From Streptomyces flavotricini (GTDB taxonomy: Bacteria > Actinomycetota > Actinomycetes > Streptomycetales > Streptomycetaceae): a DNA stretch of 64,000 bases. The notes below the pieces were generated by a model. The model ran no database searches and was not told the DNA's origin. It saw only the letters and a program-made list of their open reading frames with translations. The DNA lies in NCBI RefSeq assembly GCF_020639365.1, contig NZ_JAINUL010000001.1, positions 4,613,454 through 4,677,453 on the forward strand, written 5' to 3'. Of the stretch, positions 7,612 to 17,900 are shown one piece after another (position 1 is the stretch's first letter; each line of letters starts with the position of its first letter). The translations under genes were made by a program, and so were the position numbers.

Positions 7612-10600
7612 ATGTTTCACGTGAAACCGATCGACCCGCGCCTGCTTCGGTACGCCCGCTCCACCCGCCTCTTCCTGGCGGCCGTGGTGGCCCTGGGGCT
7701 TGCCGGGGCAGGGCTGGTCGTCGGCCAGGCGATGCTGATCGCCGAGATCGTGGTCGGGGCCTTCGAGCAGGGGCTGGACGGCGAGGAGCTGCGGACACCG
7801 CTGCTCCTCCTCGCGGCGGTCGCGCTGGGGCGCGGCCTGCTCGCCTGGCTCACCGAGCTGGCCGCCCACCGGGCCAGTGCGGCGGTCAAGTCGCAGCTCA
7901 GGGGGCGACTGCTGGACCGGGCCGCGGATCTGGGACCCGGCTGGCTGAGCGGTCAGCGGACCGGATCGCTGGTGGCACTGGCCACCCGGGGCGTGGACGC
8001 CCTCGACGACTACTTCTCCCGCTACCTGCCCCAGCTGGGGCTCGCGGTGGTCGTCCCGGTCGCGGTCCTCGCCCGGATCGTCACCGAGGACTGGGTGTCG
8101 GCGGCCATCATCGTGGTCACCTTGCCGCTCATCCCGCTGTTCATGGTGCTGATCGGCATGGCCACCCAGTCCCGGATGGACCGCCAGTGGCGGCTGCTGT
8201 CCCGGCTGTCGGGGCACTTCCTGGACGTGGTGGCCGGGCTGCCGACGCTGAAGGTCTTCGGCCGGGCCAAGGCCCAGGCCGAGTCGATCCGCAAGATCAC
8301 CGACGATTACCGGCAGGCGACGGTGCGGACCCTGCGCATCGCGTTCCTGTCCTCCTTCGCCCTGGAGCTGCTGGCGACGCTGTCGGTGGCGCTCGTCGCC
8401 GTGACCATCGGCATGCGGCTGGTCCACGGGGAGCTCGACCTGTACACCGGGCTGGTCATCCTGATCCTGGCGCCCGAGGCGTATCTGCCGCTGCGCCAGG
8501 TCGGGGCGCAGTACCACGCGGCCGCCGAGGGGCTGGCCGCCGCGGAAGAGATCTTCGAGGTGCTCCAGACCCCCGTCGCCGCCGCCGGCGGCGTGGCCGC
8601 GGTGCCGCCCGCGGGGCTGCGGATCGAGTTCGACGGGGTCGCGGTCCGCTACGAGGGCCGGGGCGAGGATTCGCCGGGACCGGTCTCGCTGGAGGTCGGC
8701 CCCGGGGAGTGCGTCGCCCTCACCGGGCCGAGCGGGGCGGGCAAGTCCACGCTCCTCCAGGTACTGCTGGGCTTCGTCGAGCCCACCGCGGGGCAGGTGC
8801 GGATCTCAGGAGTGGACCTCGCCTCGCTGTCGCTCGGACAGTGGCGGGAGCGGATCGCGTGGGTGCCACAGCGGCCCCACCTGTTCGCCGGGACGATCGC
8901 ACAGAACGTACGGCTGGCACGGCCGGACGCATCCGCCGACGCGGTGGCCGGGGCGCTGAAGGACGCCGGGGCATGGGAGTTCGTGGCCGCGCTGCCGCGC
9001 GGTGTCGACACGGAGCTCGGAGAAGGCGGGGTCGGGCTGTCAGCCGGGCAGCGCCAGCGGCTGGCACTGGCGCGGGCGTTCCTCGCCGACCGGCCGGTGC
9101 TGCTGCTGGACGAGCCGACGGCCGCTCTCGACGGGGAGACCGAGGCGGCGGTGGTCGATGCCGTACGACGCCTCGCGGTGGGGCGGACCGTACTGCTGGT
9201 CGTCCACCGGCCGGCGCTGCTGGCCGTGGCGGACCGGGTGGTGCGGGTGGGCGCCGTGGGGGTCCTCCCGGCTCCTTCCGCCGTCCGGCTCGGGAAGAAC
9301 GGACCCGCGGCCCCCGAGGGCCTCGCCGGGAAGCACGACGGGCCTTCCGGCCCCGGGGAGTGGATCCTCGGCAGCGCCCCCGAGAAGGCGGCCAAGGCGG
9401 GCGGCGCCGACTCGGGCGGGGGCGATCCGCTGCGGCGGGTGCGCGCCGTGGCCAAGGCCTGGCAGGGGCGGTTCCGGCTCGGCCTGCTGCTCGGTGCCCT
9501 GGCCGTCGGGTGCAGCGTCGGGCTGATGGCCGTCTCCGGGTGGCTCATCTCGCGGGCCTCGGAACAGCCGCCGGTGCTCTACCTGATGGTGGCGGTCACG
9601 GCCACCCGGACCTTCGGGATCGGGCGGGCCGTCTTCCGGTACGCGGAGCGGCTCGTCTCCCATGACGCCGTGCTGCGGATGCTCGCCGACCTGAGGGTGT
9701 CGGTGTTCCGCCGGCTGGAGCGCATCGCGCCCGCCGGGCTGCGTGAGCAGCGGCGCGGAGACCTGCTGGCCCGCCTGGTGGCCGACGCCGACTCCCTCCA
9801 GGACTACTGGCTGCGCTGGCTGCTGCCGGTCGGCACTGCGGTGCTCGTCGGCACCGGGTCGGTCGCCTTCACCGCCTGGCTGCTGCCCGGGGCGGGTGCC
9901 GCGCTCGCCGTAGGGTTGCTCACCGCCGGGGTCGGGGTACCGCTGGTCAGCGGAGCCTGTTCCCGGCGTGCGGAGCGGCGGCTGGCGCCGGCCAGGGGAG
10001 AACTCGCCACCCGGGTGGCCGATCTGCTGACCGGGACCGCCGAGCTGACCGTCGCCGGAGCTCTGGCCGGACGCAAGGACGCCGCGAAGGAGAGCGACCG
10101 GACCCTGACCGGCATCGCCGCACGGGGAGCCGCCGCCACCGGACTCGGGAGCGGGCTGACCGCCCTCGTGTGCGGGCTGACGGTGGTGGTCGCCGCGGCT
10201 CTGGCCGCCGACGCCGTGCACGGCGGACAGCTGTCCGGAGTGGCCATGGCCGTGGCCGTCCTGACCCCGCTCGCCGCCTTCGAGGCGGTCAACGGGCTGC
10301 CGCAGGCCGTCCAGTACCGGCAGCGGGTGCGCCGCAGCGCCGAGCGGATCCACGAGGTCATCGACGCTCCCGCCCCGGTCGTCGAGCCGGATCGGCCGGC
10401 CGCGGTGCCGGCCTCCCCCTTCCCGCTGCGGCTGACCGGACTCGCCGTCCGGCATCCCGGGCAGGAGCAGGAGGCGCTGCGCGGGCTGGACCTCACCCTG
10501 GAGGCCGGCCGACGGATCGCGGTCGTCGGCTCCTCGGGTGCGGGCAAGACCTCGCTGGCCCAGGTCCTGCTGCGGTTCCTGGACCCGCACGACGGCACGT

Positions 10601-11175
10601 ACACCGTGGGTGGCACCGACGCGCGCACGCTCGATGGCGACGAAGTCCGCCGGATGGTGGGCCTGTGCGCGCAGGACGCGCACCTCTTCGACAGCTCGGT
10701 ACGGGAGAACCTGCGGCTGGCCCGCACGGGGGCGAGCGAGGAGCAGCTGCGGGAGGCCCTTGCGGCGGCCCGGCTGCTGGAGTGGGCCGACGGCCTCCCG
10801 GACGGGCTGGACACGCTGGTCGGCGAGCACGGCGAGCGGATCTCCGGAGGCCAGCGCCAGCGGCTGGCCCTGGCCAGGGCGTTGCTCGCCGACTTCCCCG
10901 TCCTCGTACTCGACGAGCCGGCCGAGCACCTGGATCTGGTGACCGCGGACGCCCTGACGGCAGATCTGCTCGCCGCTACCGAGGGCCGCACCACCGTGCT
11001 GATCACGCACCGGCTGGCCGGGCTGGAGGCGGTCGACGAAGTGCTCGTACTGGATCAAGGAGCGGTCGTGCAGCGCGGTACGTACGCCGAGCTGGCCGCC
11101 GTCGAGGGTCCCCTGCGGAACCTGCTGGAGCGGGAGCGGGCGGCCGATGGCTCCCTGGCCGACTTTCCCCGGTAA
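7612..11175 (+). CDS. cydCD: CydD-CydC fused ABC exporter for cytochrome bd assembly
   Basis: 1187-residue fusion of two half-transporters, each with about six membrane helices and an ATPase. The first half (CydD-like) has Walker A TGPSGAGKST near residue 375, LSAGQRQRLALARA and LLLDEPTAALD. The second half (CydC-like) has GSSGAGKTS near residue 976, ISGGQRQRLALARA and LVLDEPAEHLD. In E. coli the separate CydD and CydC proteins export glutathione or cysteine and allow haem insertion into CydAB; one fused polypeptide is normal in Streptomyces. It lies 49 bp after cydB. The ATG at 7612 is immediately followed by a parS site, so the N-terminus reads MFHVKP; GGGG precedes the start. Confidence 0.95.
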   Translation: MFHVKPIDPRLLRYARSTRLFLAAVVALGLAGAGLVVGQAMLIAEIVVGAFEQGLDGEELRTPLLLLAAVALGRGLLAWLTELAAHRASAAVKSQLRGRLLDRAADLGPGWLSGQRTGSLVALATRGVDALDDYFSRYLPQLGLAVVVPVAVLARIVTEDWVSAAIIVVTLPLIPLFMVLIGMATQSRMDRQWRLLSRLSGHFLDVVAGLPTLKVFGRAKAQAESIRKITDDYRQATVRTLRIAFLSSFALELLATLSVALVAVTIGMRLVHGELDLYTGLVILILAPEAYLPLRQVGAQYHAAAEGLAAAEEIFEVLQTPVAAAGGVAAVPPAGLRIEFDGVAVRYEGRGEDSPGPVSLEVGPGECVALTGPSGAGKSTLLQVLLGFVEPTAGQVRISGVDLASLSLGQWRERIAWVPQRPHLFAGTIAQNVRLARPDASADAVAGALKDAGAWEFVAALPRGVDTELGEGGVGLSAGQRQRLALARAFLADRPVLLLDEPTAALDGETEAAVVDAVRRLAVGRTVLLVVHRPALLAVADRVVRVGAVGVLPAPSAVRLGKNGPAAPEGLAGKHDGPSGPGEWILGSAPEKAAKAGGADSGGGDPLRRVRAVAKAWQGRFRLGLLLGALAVGCSVGLMAVSGWLISRASEQPPVLYLMVAVTATRTFGIGRAVFRYAERLVSHDAVLRMLADLRVSVFRRLERIAPAGLREQRRGDLLARLVADADSLQDYWLRWLLPVGTAVLVGTGSVAFTAWLLPGAGAALAVGLLTAGVGVPLVSGACSRRAERRLAPARGELATRVADLLTGTAELTVAGALAGRKDAAKESDRTLTGIAARGAAATGLGSGLTALVCGLTVVVAAALAADAVHGGQLSGVAMAVAVLTPLAAFEAVNGLPQAVQYRQRVRRSAERIHEVIDAPAPVVEPDRPAAVPASPFPLRLTGLAVRHPGQEQEALRGLDLTLEAGRRIAVVGSSGAGKTSLAQVLLRFLDPHDGTYTVGGTDARTLDGDEVRRMVGLCAQDAHLFDSSVRENLRLARTGASEEQLREALAAARLLEWADGLPDGLDTLVGEHGERISGGQRQRLALARALLADFPVLVLDEPAEHLDLVTADALTADLLAATEGRTTVLITHRLAGLEAVDEVLVLDQGAVVQRGTYAELAAVEGPLRNLLERERAADGSLADFPR
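7614..7627. other. parS (ParB-binding centromere site) inside the cydCD start
   Basis: GTTTCACGTGAAAC, the 14-bp parS core, perfect palindrome. It begins at the G of the cydCD start codon and fixes codons 2-5 of the protein (FHVK). ParB binds such sites near oriC to organise chromosome segregation. Confidence 0.93.
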
Positions 11176-11199
11176 AAGGGACTAACTAGGCTCAAGGGC

Positions 11200-12936
11200 A
11201 TGTCGTTGCAGGAGTCGCAGGAACCGCCGGAGTCACCACCCGGAACCCCTGACCCGCTGGAGGCAGCAACCCAGGCCACCCGGAGTCTGCAGGGCCTCTC
11301 CACCGAGCTCACTGCCCGGGTGCCACAACTGCTGGAGGCCATGCGTTCCGTGGGCACCGGTCTCGAACTGCACTCCACCCTCGACCGCATCTGCGAAACG
11401 GCTGCCGAGCTCGCGGACGCCCGGTACGCAGCGATCGGGGTCGTCGACACCGAGGGCCGCGGGCTGTCGGACTTCGTCACCTTCGGCATCGACGCCGAGA
11501 CGGCCCGGAAGATCGGGCACCGGCCGGACGGGAAGCGGGGTCTGCTCGGTGCGCTGATCTCCCATCCCGACACGGTGCAGCTCGCCGATCTCACGAAGGA
11601 CCCGCGCTCGGCCGGGTTCCCGGCGCACCACCCGCCCATGAAGACCTTCCTCGGCGTCCCGATCCGGGTACAGGGGGAGATCTTCGGCAATCTGTACCTC
11701 GCCGAGAAGAACGGCGGCGGCCGGTTCAACGACTACGACGTCCACATGGTCCGGGTCCTGGCCACCGAGGCGGGCATCGCCATCGGCAATGCCCGGCTGT
11801 ACGAGGCCGCCACCCAGCGGGAGCGGTGGATCGACGGCTCGGTGGCCGTCACGACCGCCCTGCTGTCGGGAGGGGACGCGGACGACGCCCTCTCGGTGGT
11901 GGCCGAGCAGGCCCGCCACCTGGCGGATTCCGCCGCCGGAATCGTGATGCTGCCGGCCGAGGAGGGCGGCATGGAGATCGTCGCCGTCTCCGCCGAGAAC
12001 GCGGCCACCTCGCTCGGCCTGGTGATCCCGGCCGAGAGCCCGGTGGTGGCGAAGCTGCTCGAGGGCGAGCCCGTCTTCGTGGAGGACGCCGCCGGCGATC
12101 CCCGCACGATCAGCCGACTGACCAGCCAGTACGGCCCCTGCATGATGCTGCCCCTGCACAGCGGCGGGCGGGTGCTGGGTGCGCTGGTGACACCGCGGGC
12201 CCGCGGCAAGCGACCGTTCAGCGAGGCCGAGCGGACCCTGGCCACCCAGTTCGCCTCCCAGGCGGCGCTCGCGCTGATGATGGCCGAGGCGCAGCGCGAC
12301 CGGGAGCGGCTCGCGGTGTTCGAGGACCGCGACCGGATCGCCCGGGACCTGCACGACCTGGTCATCCAGCGGCTGTTCGCCACCGGGATGATGCTGGAGG
12401 GCGCCCAGCGGCGCTCCGTCGTGCCCGAGGTCGTCGACGGGGTAGGCAAGGCCGTGGACGAGCTGGACGTGACGATCCAGGAGATCCGTACCGCGATCTT
12501 CGCGCTCCAGCAGGGGCCGGCCGAGGCTCCGTCGGGCCTGCGCACCCGGGTCCTGCGGGAGATCAACATGGCCGCCGTGCCGTTGGGCTTCAAGCCGGCG
12601 CACCGGTTCCTCGGCCCGATCGACACGATGGTCGGCGAGCTGGTGGGCAAGAACCTGATCGCGGCGCTGCGCGAGGCCCTGTCGAACGCCTTCCGGCACG
12701 CGGAGGCGTCACGGATCGAGGTGGTCGTGGACTGCACCGGCACACTGGCCGACGGGCGGCCCGGGGTGCGGCTGGAGGTCGCCGACGACGGGGTGGGCAT
12801 CCCTGAGGGCGGCCGGCGCAGCGGGCTGCGGAATCTGCGTCGGCGGGCCGAGTCGCTGGGCGGGTCCAGCTCGTACGGCCCCGGCATCGGGGAGGACGGC
12901 AGTGGGACCACCCTGGTGTGGGAGGCCCCCCTCTGA
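11200..12936 (+). CDS. DosS/DevS-like two-GAF sensor histidine kinase
   Basis: 578-residue cytoplasmic kinase. Order: GAF-A (about 55-205), GAF-B (about 225-370), HisKA_3 dimerisation domain with phospho-acceptor His385 in DRIARDLHDLVIQRLF, then a HATPase domain (NAFRHAEAS, DDGVGIP, GLRNLRRRA). Length and layout equal mycobacterial DosS/DevS. In DosS the GAF-A haem is ligated by His149 in an HPPM context; here His144 is in PAHHPPMKTFLGVP, so haem-based O2/NO/CO or redox sensing is plausible but not proven. It starts 24 bp after cydCD on the same strand and may be cotranscribed with the oxidase genes. No response regulator is adjacent, so it is an orphan within this window. Confidence 0.9.
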   Translation: MSLQESQEPPESPPGTPDPLEAATQATRSLQGLSTELTARVPQLLEAMRSVGTGLELHSTLDRICETAAELADARYAAIGVVDTEGRGLSDFVTFGIDAETARKIGHRPDGKRGLLGALISHPDTVQLADLTKDPRSAGFPAHHPPMKTFLGVPIRVQGEIFGNLYLAEKNGGGRFNDYDVHMVRVLATEAGIAIGNARLYEAATQRERWIDGSVAVTTALLSGGDADDALSVVAEQARHLADSAAGIVMLPAEEGGMEIVAVSAENAATSLGLVIPAESPVVAKLLEGEPVFVEDAAGDPRTISRLTSQYGPCMMLPLHSGGRVLGALVTPRARGKRPFSEAERTLATQFASQAALALMMAEAQRDRERLAVFEDRDRIARDLHDLVIQRLFATGMMLEGAQRRSVVPEVVDGVGKAVDELDVTIQEIRTAIFALQQGPAEAPSGLRTRVLREINMAAVPLGFKPAHRFLGPIDTMVGELVGKNLIAALREALSNAFRHAEASRIEVVVDCTGTLADGRPGVRLEVADDGVGIPEGGRRSGLRNLRRRAESLGGSSSYGPGIGEDGSGTTLVWEAPL

Positions 12937-12978
12937 CGTCCCCGGGCCGCCACCCGCTCTGACTCGCCTGACGCCGTT

Positions 12979-13863
12979 CTAGGGCCGGTGTGCGGCGCGT
13001 TCCTCGAGGATGCGCTCGATGACGACGGCGACGCCGTCCTCGTTGTTGGCGACCGTACGGCCGGAGGCGGCCGCTATCACGTCCGGGTGGGCATTGCCCA
13101 TCGCGTACGAAGTGCCCGCCCAGCGGAGCATCTCCACGTCGTTCGGCATGTCACCGAAGGCGACGACCTCGGCGGGGGAAATACCGCGCTCGGCGCAGCA
13201 CAGCTCCAGGGTGCTGGCCTTGGAGACCCCCGGTCCGCTGATCTCCAGCAGGGCGGTGGGGCTGGAGCGGGTGATCGACGCGTAGGTGCCGGCGGCCGAG
13301 CGGGCGAGTGCCAGGAACTCGTCCGGGGCGAGCTCGGCATGGTGCGCGAGCAGCTTGAGGACGGGAGTGGAGGCGTCGTCCGTCTCCTCCTCCAGCAGCT
13401 TCTCGGCGGTGGCCACATGGGCACCCGGGTCCTGGAAGAAGGGCGGGTACAGCGGTTCGTAGTTGATGCCGGTGGTCATCTCGACCGCGAAGGAAGTGCC
13501 CGGCGCAGCAGCGCGCAGCGTCTCCACGACCGTCAGCGCAGTGGCCCGCAGCAGCGCGCGGACCTGCACGAACTCTCGGCCGGCGTGGAGATCGACCACC
13601 GCGGCCCCGTTCGCGCAGATCGCCAGGCCGTGGCCGTGGACGTGGTCGCTGACCACGTCCATCCAGCGGGCCGGGCGGCCGGTCACGAAGAAGACCTCGA
13701 TCCCGGCCTCCTCGGCGGCGGCGAGCGCCGCGACCGTGCGGTGCGAGACGGATTTGTCGTCGCGCAGCAGGGTGCCGTCGAGGTCGGTGGCGATGAGCCG
13801 GGGAGTGGGGGTTGGCCCTTCCGGGCGCTGGGGAGCCGAGGTCACGGATCCATCTTCGCCCAT
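12979..13863 (-). CDS. Cof-type HAD-superfamily phosphatase
   Basis: 294-residue HAD hydrolase with a type II cap. Motif I is TDLDGTLL (nucleophile Asp27, general acid Asp29), motif II falls around FFVTGRPAR, and motif IV is AFGDMPNDVEML. Enzymes of this kind dephosphorylate sugar phosphates, nucleotides or flavin precursors; the substrate cannot be read from sequence. An ATG at 13863 gives the annotated start, but a GTG at 13845 is also possible because neither has a strong ribosome site. The gene is convergent with the kinase and divergent from the LLM enzyme. A second, clearly related HAD protein lies at 29976-30788. Confidence 0.88.
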   Translation of the reverse strand: MGEDGSVTSAPQRPEGPTPTPRLIATDLDGTLLRDDKSVSHRTVAALAAAEEAGIEVFFVTGRPARWMDVVSDHVHGHGLAICANGAAVVDLHAGREFVQVRALLRATALTVVETLRAAAPGTSFAVEMTTGINYEPLYPPFFQDPGAHVATAEKLLEEETDDASTPVLKLLAHHAELAPDEFLALARSAAGTYASITRSSPTALLEISGPGVSKASTLELCCAERGISPAEVVAFGDMPNDVEMLRWAGTSYAMGNAHPDVIAAASGRTVANNEDGVAVVIERILEERAAHRP

Positions 13864-13971
13864 GGCCTTGCCACAGCCGACCAGAGTGGGCCCGGCTCCT
13901 GCACCGGATGGCGATGTTTCTCCCCCGGTGGCGGCCGGGCGGATGCCCGCGGTGAACCGGGGACGAACGAT

Positions 13972-13985
13972 GTTTCACGTGAAAC
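13972..13985. other. parS site
   Basis: Perfect GTTTCACGTGAAAC with the preferred flanks T and A, in the intergenic DNA between the HAD gene and the LLM gene. It overlaps an in-frame upstream ATG (13970) that would give an MFHVKH extension to the LLM protein. Confidence 0.93.
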
Positions 13986-14011
13986 ATCGGCGGGGCCGTA
14001 GGCTCGAACGC

Positions 14012-14917
14012 ATGAGTCTGCTTCTGAGCACTGTGATCCTCCCGGTACGTCCGTGGCGTGAGGGCGGCCGTGACCAGTGGGTGCGAGCCGAGCGGCTCGG
14101 GTTCCACACCGCGTACACCTACGACCACCTGACCTGGCGCTCCTTCCGCGACCGGCCGTGGTTTGGCGCGATCCCGACCCTGACCGCGGCGGCCACCGCC
14201 ACCGAGAAGATGCGCCTGGGCACGCTCGTCACCTCGCCGAACTTCCGGCACCCGGTGACGCTGGCCAAGGAGCTGATGTCGCTCGACGACATCTCCGGCG
14301 GCCGGATCACCCTCGGGATCGGCGCCGGTGGCAACGGGTTCGATGCCACCGCCCTGGGTCAGGACCCCTGGACCCCGCGCGAGCGCGCTGACCGCCTGGC
14401 GGAGTTCGTACCGCTGCTGGACCGACTGCTCACCGAGACCGAGATCAGCGAACGGGGCACCTTCTACTCCGCCGAGGAGGCCCGCAACATCCCCGGCTGT
14501 GTGCAGCGGCCGCGACTGCCCTTCGCCGTCGCCGGAAACGGCCCGCGGGGAATGAAGCTGGCCGCCGTCCACGGCCAGGCCTGGGTGACCACCGGTGATC
14601 CGAAGCTCTTCGACGAGGGCACTCCCGAGCAGTCGCGGGAGGCCATCCGCGGCCAGCTGGGCCGGCTCGACAAGGCATGCGCCGAGATCGGGCGCGCGTC
14701 CGAGCCGATGGGGAAGATCCTGCTGACCGGCTTCACCCCGGACCGCAACACGATGCTGGACTCCGTCGACGCGTTCGTCGACTTCGCCGGCCGCCACCGG
14801 GAGCTCGGCATCACCGAGATCGTGATCCACGCGCCGATCCCGGACTCCGAGTTCGCCGCCGACGAGAACGTCTTCGAGCAGATTGCCACCGAGGGCCTGG
14901 CCCAGCTGAACGGCTGA
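14012..14917 (+). CDS. LLM-class (luciferase-like) flavin-dependent oxidoreductase
   Basis: 301-residue TIM-barrel enzyme of the luciferase-like monooxygenase / F420-dependent reductase superfamily. Family features are WVRAERLGFHTAYTYDHL near the N-terminus, RLGTLVTSPNFRHPV, and GGRITLGIGAGGNGFDA. These enzymes use FMN or coenzyme F420; which applies is not decidable here, and the substrate is unknown. The ATG at 14012 gives the usual short N-terminus (MSLLLSTVILPV); an upstream in-frame ATG at 13970 overlaps parS and is less likely. It is monocistronic, convergent with the TPR gene and separated from it by a strong hairpin. Confidence 0.88.
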   Translation: MSLLLSTVILPVRPWREGGRDQWVRAERLGFHTAYTYDHLTWRSFRDRPWFGAIPTLTAAATATEKMRLGTLVTSPNFRHPVTLAKELMSLDDISGGRITLGIGAGGNGFDATALGQDPWTPRERADRLAEFVPLLDRLLTETEISERGTFYSAEEARNIPGCVQRPRLPFAVAGNGPRGMKLAAVHGQAWVTTGDPKLFDEGTPEQSREAIRGQLGRLDKACAEIGRASEPMGKILLTGFTPDRNTMLDSVDAFVDFAGRHRELGITEIVIHAPIPDSEFAADENVFEQIATEGLAQLNG

Positions 14918-14929
14918 AACGGCGAGGAC

Positions 14930-14957
14930 GCCCCCGTCGCCGCAGGGCGACGGGGGC
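14930..14957. terminator. Bidirectional hairpin terminator
   Basis: Perfect 12-bp stem (GCCCCCGTCGCC with GGCGACGGGGGC, loop GCAG) in the 47-bp gap between the convergent LLM and TPR genes. It can serve both transcripts. Confidence 0.8.
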
Positions 14958-14964
14958 ATCCCGC

Positions 14965-17900
14965 TCAGGACCGCAGGCTGTCCAGGGTGGACTGGGCGCG
15001 CTCCAGCAGCTCGTCCGGGACCCCCTCGGGCATGGCCCGGAACTCCTCGATCAGTTCCGAGAGCCGAGCGGCTCCCGCCTCTTCTCGACCGATCTCCTGC
15101 TCGGTCCAGGCGGCGTACTGCACGCACTGGAGCCTGTCCCCCAGATGGTCCGGGCCCAGTTCCGCGTACAGGTCACCGGCCCGCGCGGTCAGTTCGATCT
15201 CCTCCCGCCTCAGCGCCTCGGCGTCCACCTTGAGGCGGCGGGAGCCCTCACCGCCCCCGCCGTCCTCGTCGTCCTCGGCCTGCTCGTACGAGGTGACCCG
15301 CCAGTCGAGCAGCTGCGCCAGCTGCAGCCAGGTCTGGGCGAGCTCGGCCCGCAGCTGCGGGGCGGCCCGGCCCTCGCCGGCCTCCGCGCTCCCGGCCGGT
15401 CCGGCCTCGGCCAGAGCGGCCTCCAGGACCCCGGCGGCCTGGCCCATCAGGTCCCGCGCCCGCGCCCACGCCGCCTCGTTGGCGTCTGCGCGCGGAGCCA
15501 TCCAGGCCAGGGAGCGCAGGATCCGTACCTCGGCGACCGGGGCGTCCCCCGTCATCCGGTACAGCTCCAGGGACCGCTCGTAGGCGGCGAGCGCCTCCTG
15601 GTCCAGGCGCGCGGCGGACAGCTGTTCCGCGGCCGCCTGCGCCAGGGCGGCCTGCGGGCGGGTGTCCTCCCAGCCCTTGGCCACCTCCGCCGCCAGCAGG
15701 TACTGCTCCGCCGCCGCCCGGGAGTCGCCCAGCTGCCGCAGCAGATCGCCGAGGAACTCCCGTACGGACACGGCCTGTCCCTCGCCGTGCTCCAGCAGAT
15801 CGGGCAGGGTCGACTGCAGCACCTCCGCCGCGTCGGCGTGTCGGCCCTCCCGCGCGTACGCCCGGGCCAGCACCAGCCGGGCCTGCGCCCCGCCGTCGGC
15901 GGTCAGACCCGCCTGGTCGAACCAGTGCGCCGCGGTGAGGGCGTGCTCGGCCGCTTCCGCCCCGGCATCGGTGCGGCGCAGCAGGATGTCCGCGAGGGTG
16001 AGCCGTACGACGCCCTGCGTCTCGGCCTCCGTCACCTCTGCGGAGTGCTCCAGCGCGGAACGCGCCGCCTCCTCGGCCTCCTCGGGCCGCTCCACGGACA
16101 TCAGCACACCGGCCCGCAGCACCAGCGCGTCCACCGCCTGCCAGGGAAGACCGGCCGACACCGCGCGCGCCGCGGACGCGGCCAGCAGCGGCAGGGCTCG
16201 CTCGGGCTCACCCTGCGACAGCGCGACGCGGCCCAGCATCTCCTCGGCCTCGGCTGCCAGATCGGGCAGGGCGTGCTCGTACGCGGCGACGAATGCGTCG
16301 AGTTCGGCCGCCAGCTCACCGTGCCCGTGGTCTTGTCCCGGCTCGTGGAGGTGCTCGTGCTCGGGGCCCGCCTCCAGCGAGCGCAGGTACGACTCCACGC
16401 GGATCGACGACAGCTCCGCCAATGCGATCCGGCGGCCGCGCAGAGGCTCGTCCGCGTCCAGCGCCTCGGCGGACTTCAGCGCCACCGCCAGCAGCTCGCG
16501 GATCCGCCGCGGTTCGGCGCCGGACTGCGCGGCCGCGCTGGCCAGCCGCAGCTCGACCAGTGCGGCGCGCTCCGACTGGCCGAGCTCGCGGTAGCGGTCG
16601 CGGACCGCCTCCAGCAGTTCCGCCGCGTTCGGGGCCCCGCCGCGCGCCGCCGTCAGGGCCCGCTGGTCCGCGACGTCGGCCGCGAGCAGCGGGTCCACCT
16701 CGTCCTCCGGGCGCGCGTCCACCCGTACGCCGAGCTCGGCCCAGAGCGCGTCCGCCGCCGGGTGCCGCTGTTCCCGGGCCTGCCGGGCCCGTTCCACCAG
16801 CTCCTCGACATCGGCCGCGGGCGGCGCGGGCACGGCCGTGGCCGCGCTCACGGCGGCGGCCGGCCGCGGCAGCGCGCCGCTGCGCACCCCCAGCGGCAGT
16901 ACGCCGACCAGCGGCTCCCGCCCGATCCGGGCCAGGAAACGGTCGGAGACCCGGGTGGTGCCGTTGCGGGCGTCGAACCGGCGGGCGATCTCGAGCGAGC
17001 TCGCGCGCAGCACCTCGTACAGCTCGGAGACCGTGTGCGGGACGCCCTCGTACGGGACGGCCGGGCTCTGGCCGTGCCCCAGCTCCGTCAGCCGGCGCAG
17101 CAGTACCAGGATGCCGCCGTGGAAGGCCATCTGGTCGTCGACATTGACCAGGGGGCTCATGTGGGCGGCGTGCTCGGCGAGGATCTCCAGGCCGCGCGAC
17201 TCGTTGCCGCTCAGGGCGCAGAACTCGATGTGCTTGCCGATCGAGGGCAGCAGGCTCTCGTTGCCGCGGGCCATGCGGTAGCCGCGCACGTGGTGCGAAC
17301 GGGCATCGTCGAAGCGGCCCAGGCGCAGCAGGGGCAGCAGCGAGGTGGCGAGCAGCCGGTGGGGTTCCTCGGCGCAGGTCCGCTCGCCCGCCAGGACGGG
17401 CTGCCAGAGCTCAAGGGCCCGGGCGTCGTCCCCACGCAGCACGGCGTAGGCGCCCTGGCCGTTGAGCTCGCAGGCGTGGCAGTCGCTCATGTCGTCGCGG
17501 TCGGCCGCCAGCCAGGCGCGGTGGGCCCGCTCGGCGCGGTCGTCGTCGCCGATCGCGTCGGCGAGCCACAGCTCGGACTCGCGAACCGGCCGCTCGCTGT
17601 AGCCGGCGATCCGGTAGCGGCGCTCCATCTCGTCCAACCAGCCGACGGCGGACTCCAGCGGGATCTCGGGGGAGTCGCTGATGGCCGTGGCCACCCACTT
17701 GAACTGCCAGAACAGCGAGTGGGCGTCCCACCGGCCGAAGGAGCCGGGGTCCTTGTCGTACTCCTGGAGCAGCCGGGCGAAGGGCACCAGCATCTTCGAG
17801 GACTCGGCACTCCAGAGGTAGGCGTTGATCAGGTTGTCCAGGGCCGTGCGGAACAGGGCCCCGTCTCCGATCGCCTCCGCCGCGCCCACCAGCACCTCGG

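Noticed and set aside
13970..14917. Upstream in-frame ATG (MFHVKH...) as start of the LLM enzyme
   Set aside because: The codons come from the parS palindrome, and family proteins begin at the downstream MSLLLSTVILPV start. It was kept only as an alternative.
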